This document shows positions 60,861-64,000 of a stretch of 64,000 bases of DNA, piece after piece. The first letter of the stretch is position 1, and every line of letters begins with the position of its first letter. Below the pieces are notes generated by a model, which saw only the letters and a list, made by a program, of their open reading frames with translations, did no database searches and had not been told where the DNA came from. A program made the translations under genes and the position numbers. The stretch covers positions 4,148,832 through 4,212,831 of the forward strand of contig OY811972.1 in NCBI GenBank assembly GCA_963681505.1. Reading direction: 5' to 3'. The stretch is from Eunapius fragilis (lineage: Eukaryota > Porifera > Demospongiae > Spongillida > Spongillidae).

Positions 60861-61156
60861 CCCCCCCCCCTCCTCCCCCCGGTCGGCCTCCAATCGATGC
60901 TTGGCCGTCCGGGTTTTTTTTTGTCGGTGTCAGGTCCTATAAGCCCCGCCCGCTTTTTGCATCGAGCCAGAAAGTTAAGTTTATATCACACACCCTCCCC
61001 CTTTCCCTTTCCCCCCCTTCAGTCCCGCAGTGCTATCAATCGCCAGACGTCCTGGCTGCGGCCCTGAATATTGTCCCCTCCGCCCTTCTAAGTTGCACGT
61101 GGTGCGCTTTGCAGCTGATATTAGCTATTAGCTTTCAGTAGTCAGCTGCAGCATTA

Positions 61157-61424
61157 TGGATGAAGAAGAGTACGATCACGATGCTATTTTCAGCGTTCTG
61201 GAGTATGGTACTTAGTTACCTTCTGCATAGCATCACAAGGACCTAAAGCGAGCTCAAGTGTGTGGACTATGCGGTCGATAGCGGCGTATACTGTACCGCA
61301 AAAAGGATAAAGAAAGAGGGAAAATGGAATATCTTCAAGTTCCTAGAGGCGTAGAAGAAATAGAACGAATCCGTCATTCATGCCGATGGGGAGGGGTGGG
61401 GGGCGGGGGGCTGGGGGGCTGGGG
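61157..61424 (+). other. Possible first exon, not recognised
   Basis: A short acidic frame starts at 61157 (MDEEEYDHDAIFSVLEYGT) and ends at a stop at 61216. A second short frame (DLKRAQVCGLCGR) lies near 61250. These could be spliced exons of an unknown gene interrupted by the array at 61425, but no junction is convincing. Confidence 0.2.
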
Positions 61425-62392
61425 GTGTTACTCCTGGCCTCACTATGGCTCTGTTACCCCAGGCCTCACTAGAGCTAGCTCTGTTACCCCTAGCCTCACT
61501 AAGGCTCTGTTACCCCTGGCCTCACTATGGATCTGCTACCCCTGGCCTCACTATGGCTCTGTTACCCCTGGCCTCACTATGGATCTGTTATCCCTGGCTT
61601 CACTATGGCTCTGTTACCCCTGGCCTCACTATGGCTCTGTTACCCCAGGCCTCACTATAGCTCTGTTACCCCTAGCCTCACTAAGGCTCTGTTACCCCTG
61701 GCCTCACTATGGATCTGTTACCCCTGGCCTCACAATGGCTCTGTTACCCTGGCCTCACTATGGCTCTGTTACCCCTGGCCTCACTATGGATCTGTTATCC
61801 CTGGCTTCACTATGGCTCTGTTACCCCTGGCCTCACTATGGCTCTGTTACCCGGGCTGGCCTCACTATGGCTCTGTTACCCCATGCAGGCCTCACTATGG
61901 CTCTGTTACTCCTGGCCTCACTATGGCTCTGCTACCCCTGGTCTCACTATATGACTCTGTTACCCCTGGCCTCACTATGGCTCTGTTACCCCTGGCCTCA
62001 CTATGGCTCTGTTACCCCAGGCCTCACTATGCATGGCTCTGTTACCCCTGGCCTCACTATGGCTCTGTTACCCCAGGCGCCTCCCTATGGCTCTGTTACC
62101 CCTGGCCTCACTATGGCTCTGTTACCCCTGGCCTCACTATGGCTCTGTTACCCCTGGCCTCACTATGACTCTGTTACCCCTGGCCTCACTATGGCTCTGT
62201 TACCCCTGGCCTCACTATGGCTCTGTTACCCCTGGCCTCACTATGGCTCTGTTACCCCTGGCCTCACTATGGCTCTGTTACCCCAGGCCTCACTATGGCT
62301 CTGTTACCCCAGGGCTCGCTATGGCTCTATTACCCCTGCATGGCCTCACTATGGCTCTGTTACCCCTGGCCTCACTACTCTTCCAGGACCTG
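61425..62392. repeat. 26 bp minisatellite (ggctctgttacccctggcctcactat)
   Basis: About 37 copies. Because 26 is not a multiple of three and the unit lacks stops, the + strand is open across the whole array in rotating frames. Most copies are identical or differ at one or two bases (ccca for ccct, gat for gct). Confidence 0.98.
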
Positions 62393-62549
62393 TGTGTGTG
62401 ACTGAGATACTGATTTATTGTTTGATTAAACCATTTCCAGCTTTTCTCGTATATAATTAATATGTATACTATAGCGTTTGACGATCATTTCACCATACGA
62501 AGCTGCATGCCTACACGCTCGCTAATCAAACGCAATGGATTTATTGTTG

Positions 62550-62730
62550 GGGAGGGGGGGGGGGGGGGGCACACATTCTGCGGAGGAGGGACAGAATCCG
62601 CTAGCAGAACATGTCCCCCCTGTCGCGGACAGGGTCCGCTAGCGGATTGTGTCCCCCCGGACAGAATCCACTAGCGGATTGTGTCCGGGGGGACACTTTG
62701 GGCGGGGGGGACAAAATCCGCTATGACAAC
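62550..62730. mobile_element. Palindromic 'aatccgctagcggatt / gtcccccc' element, copy 2
   Basis: Several units read ggacagaatccgctagcaga, ggtccgctagcggattgtgt and ccactagcggattgtgtcc, bounded by a G-run at 62552-62569 and ggcgggggggacaaaatccg. Confidence 0.8.
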
Positions 62731-63086
62731 CGTACCATTCGTACCGACTTAGTAACTGTATGTCAAGCATGCACATAATTAATGACGTTGGCAATCCTTA
62801 ATTAGGCGTCGAAAAACTCAATTCTGACCCACATGGTGATCGTGTTGAAGATGGAAGCCACTCCACATTTTTAAGAACAGATATTGGCGCGCATGCGTGT
62901 GGATGCCTAATGTGTATCAAGCATCAATAATTATAATTGATTTGATGCGGTGCTTTTAAAAAGGGTGCACACTGCCTTATAATATTTAGCTGACTAAAAC
63001 ATCACGTGTTGCGGTGGGATAATACCTGTTGCGTTGCTTATTTAGTTTCTCATCATTCTGATAAAAAGCATATTATAGCAATTGCA
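62731..63086. other. Nothing recognised
   Basis: AT-rich sequence with short frames only. Confidence 0.5.
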
Positions 63087-63212
63087 TTGAGGGGGTAGTC
63101 TCGTACCCAGACCCTGGTTCCCACAGCTGCGGGTGGATTACATCACGTAGCGGTGATGTAATCCACCCGCAGCTGTGGGAACCAGGGTCTGGGTACGAGT
63201 CTATTGAGGGGG
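63087..63212. mobile_element. Perfect-palindrome MULE-like MITE with 9 bp target-site duplication
   Basis: The element at 63096-63203 (108 bp) starts tagtctcgtacccagaccct and ends agggtctgggtacgagtcta. Its arms are perfectly complementary or nearly so to the centre (atcacgtagcggtgat). The 9 bp direct repeat ttgaggggg flanks it at 63087-63095 and 63204-63212. Confidence 0.93.
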
Positions 63213-63241
63213 TTATTGGGTTTTTCTTTTTAGCCACTACT

Positions 63242-63446
63242 AATGCGAAGGAGGGCTGGCGCAAATATAGTAGTTTTGTTTGTCATCAGTATCGCGATAA
63301 CAACGTGCGGGGAATATATGGAGATATACACAGACGAATCGACGGAGAAGGACGGAAGAGAATTCATGCGGGGCTCCCCATGCATGCTCCCATCCAGACA
63401 GGAGGGGACGCCTCCCACCCCCCGCGGCTCCACTGTCATGGGTTAG
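63242..63446 (+). CDS. Possible small secreted protein or first exon (tentative)
   Basis: The frame opens MRRRAGANIVVLFVISIAIT, a good signal peptide, followed by an acidic stretch (EYMEIYTDESTEKDGREF) and then lower-quality Pro-rich sequence to a stop at 63444-63446. Only the first half looks coding, so it may be a first exon. No family was recognised. Confidence 0.3.
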
Positions 63447-63665
63447 ATCACCCTCTATACCCGATACGTTGTGCGCTGTGTTCACAATATTTTCACCATG
63501 TGGAGAGCAAGCGATTAATCATATTTATAACACCATCATAACTTTCAGACAACACTGCATGAGTTAAGCAAACGGCTTCAAGTTAAAGCTTGTATATGGT
63601 AACTTCCTTTCCGACACGTTCGAAGAACTTCACGCTACCATCAGGGGGCGGGGCGGTGATAGTAA

Positions 63666-64000
63666 TCAAAATAATGGCGCGGTAGTACAGGTTAACCGCT
63701 TACCGATTCGTCTGCACTTTCTCAGAGGTGGGCACGGGGCCCTTATGCAAAAAACCTGAACTAGTTCGCATATAGTATTTTTGGGACACCCGCCGTTATC
63801 AATACAAGAGGGCTGGCAGTATGGCTTCCCTGTGGGCTCATAAACCTTGCACTCGGACGAAGCGGCACATCTTGCTGTTGCACATGGATCTGTAAATGTA
63901 AAACGGCATTCATGATGGACTATTAATTTTAGTCCGGTGTATACTTATATGAAATATAATATACCTCTTCTGGGACACTTATCAACGGGCACACATCTAT
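63666..64000 (-). CDS. Secreted cysteine-rich (EGF/Kazal-like spaced) protein, 3' part; partial
   Basis: A partial exon from the window edge to 63965 encodes CVPVDKCPRR. After a 75 bp intron, exon 63889-63704 encodes one Cys-rich module: DPCATARCAASSECKVYE, then CQPSCIDNGGCPKNTICE, then CIRAPCPP and CRR. Both borders are phase 1, the symmetric phase typical of shuffled extracellular modules. Such 'PCAx..C....C.V' modules recur in sponge and cnidarian secreted proteins. After gtaagc at 63703 the frame could instead read through to TGA at 63666-63668. I cannot tell which end is real. The gene continues to the right of the window. Confidence 0.6.

Noticed and set aside
61324..62460. 378-codon + strand frame taken as a gene
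   Set aside because: Almost all of it is the 26 bp satellite; the only non-repetitive parts (first 40 codons, last 25) show no domain.

Overview
The window is from an animal nuclear genome, most probably a sponge or another early-branching metazoan. The genes have spliceosomal introns with GT..AG borders, often only 60-300 bp long. The coding content is metazoan: cyclin T, an EF-hand aspartate/glutamate carrier, MALSU1, GGACT, tyrosinase, and a death-domain/SEFIR adaptor. The non-coding DNA is crowded with CA/TG microsatellites, minisatellites, poly(G)/poly(C) tracts of 15-45 bases and palindromic MITE-like elements. The sponge assignment is an inference from compact genes and from family content (a secreted fibrinogen-like family and a RAG1-type ZDD-RING protein known from sponges and cnidarians). 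No rRNA, CRISPR array or bacterial operon was seen.

Layout. 0-8 kb: the last exon of an unknown + strand gene, then a complete 10-exon cyclin T gene on the - strand. Across a roughly 480 bp shared upstream region lies a 3-exon + strand gene for a death-domain plus SEFIR adaptor. 9-13 kb: a tandem pair of intronless secreted fibrinogen-like genes, the first a pseudogene and the second intact. 17.4-19.1 kb: a decayed - strand gene with the RAG1-type N-terminal zinc-binding region and RING finger. 19-30 kb: mostly repeats, one tRNA-Ala, a broken retroelement-associated domain and a 770 bp non-autonomous hAT element with an 8 bp target-site duplication. 30.7-32.6 kb: a complete secreted tyrosinase. 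33-45 kb: a second identical tRNA-Ala, many palindromic MITEs, a lysine-rich Helitron-associated fragment, a Pro/Ala/Leu-rich repeat gene model, and a composite inverted-repeat element holding a RecQ-like helicase fragment. 45.6-51.8 kb: a complete 16-exon mitochondrial aspartate/glutamate carrier (Aralar/citrin type, 679 aa), two of whose splice sites sit in minisatellites. 54.1-58.1 kb: GGACT directly downstream of MALSU1, both on the - strand, with 99 bp between their coding regions. 58-63 kb: tandem MITEs, 23 bp and 26 bp minisatellites and a second RecQ-like fragment. 63.6-64 kb: part of a secreted cysteine-rich gene.

The intact genes are mainly housekeeping (transcription elongation, mitochondrial aspartate export, mitoribosome assembly, gamma-glutamylamine turnover) or surface/innate functions (adaptor, lectin-like protein, tyrosinase). 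I see no operon-like pathway; the closest is the tight MALSU1-GGACT spacing. Exon models were built by hand from reading frame, splice consensus and remembered family sequence. Cyclin T, the carrier, MALSU1, GGACT and tyrosinase each join in phase across all exons, which is strong internal support.
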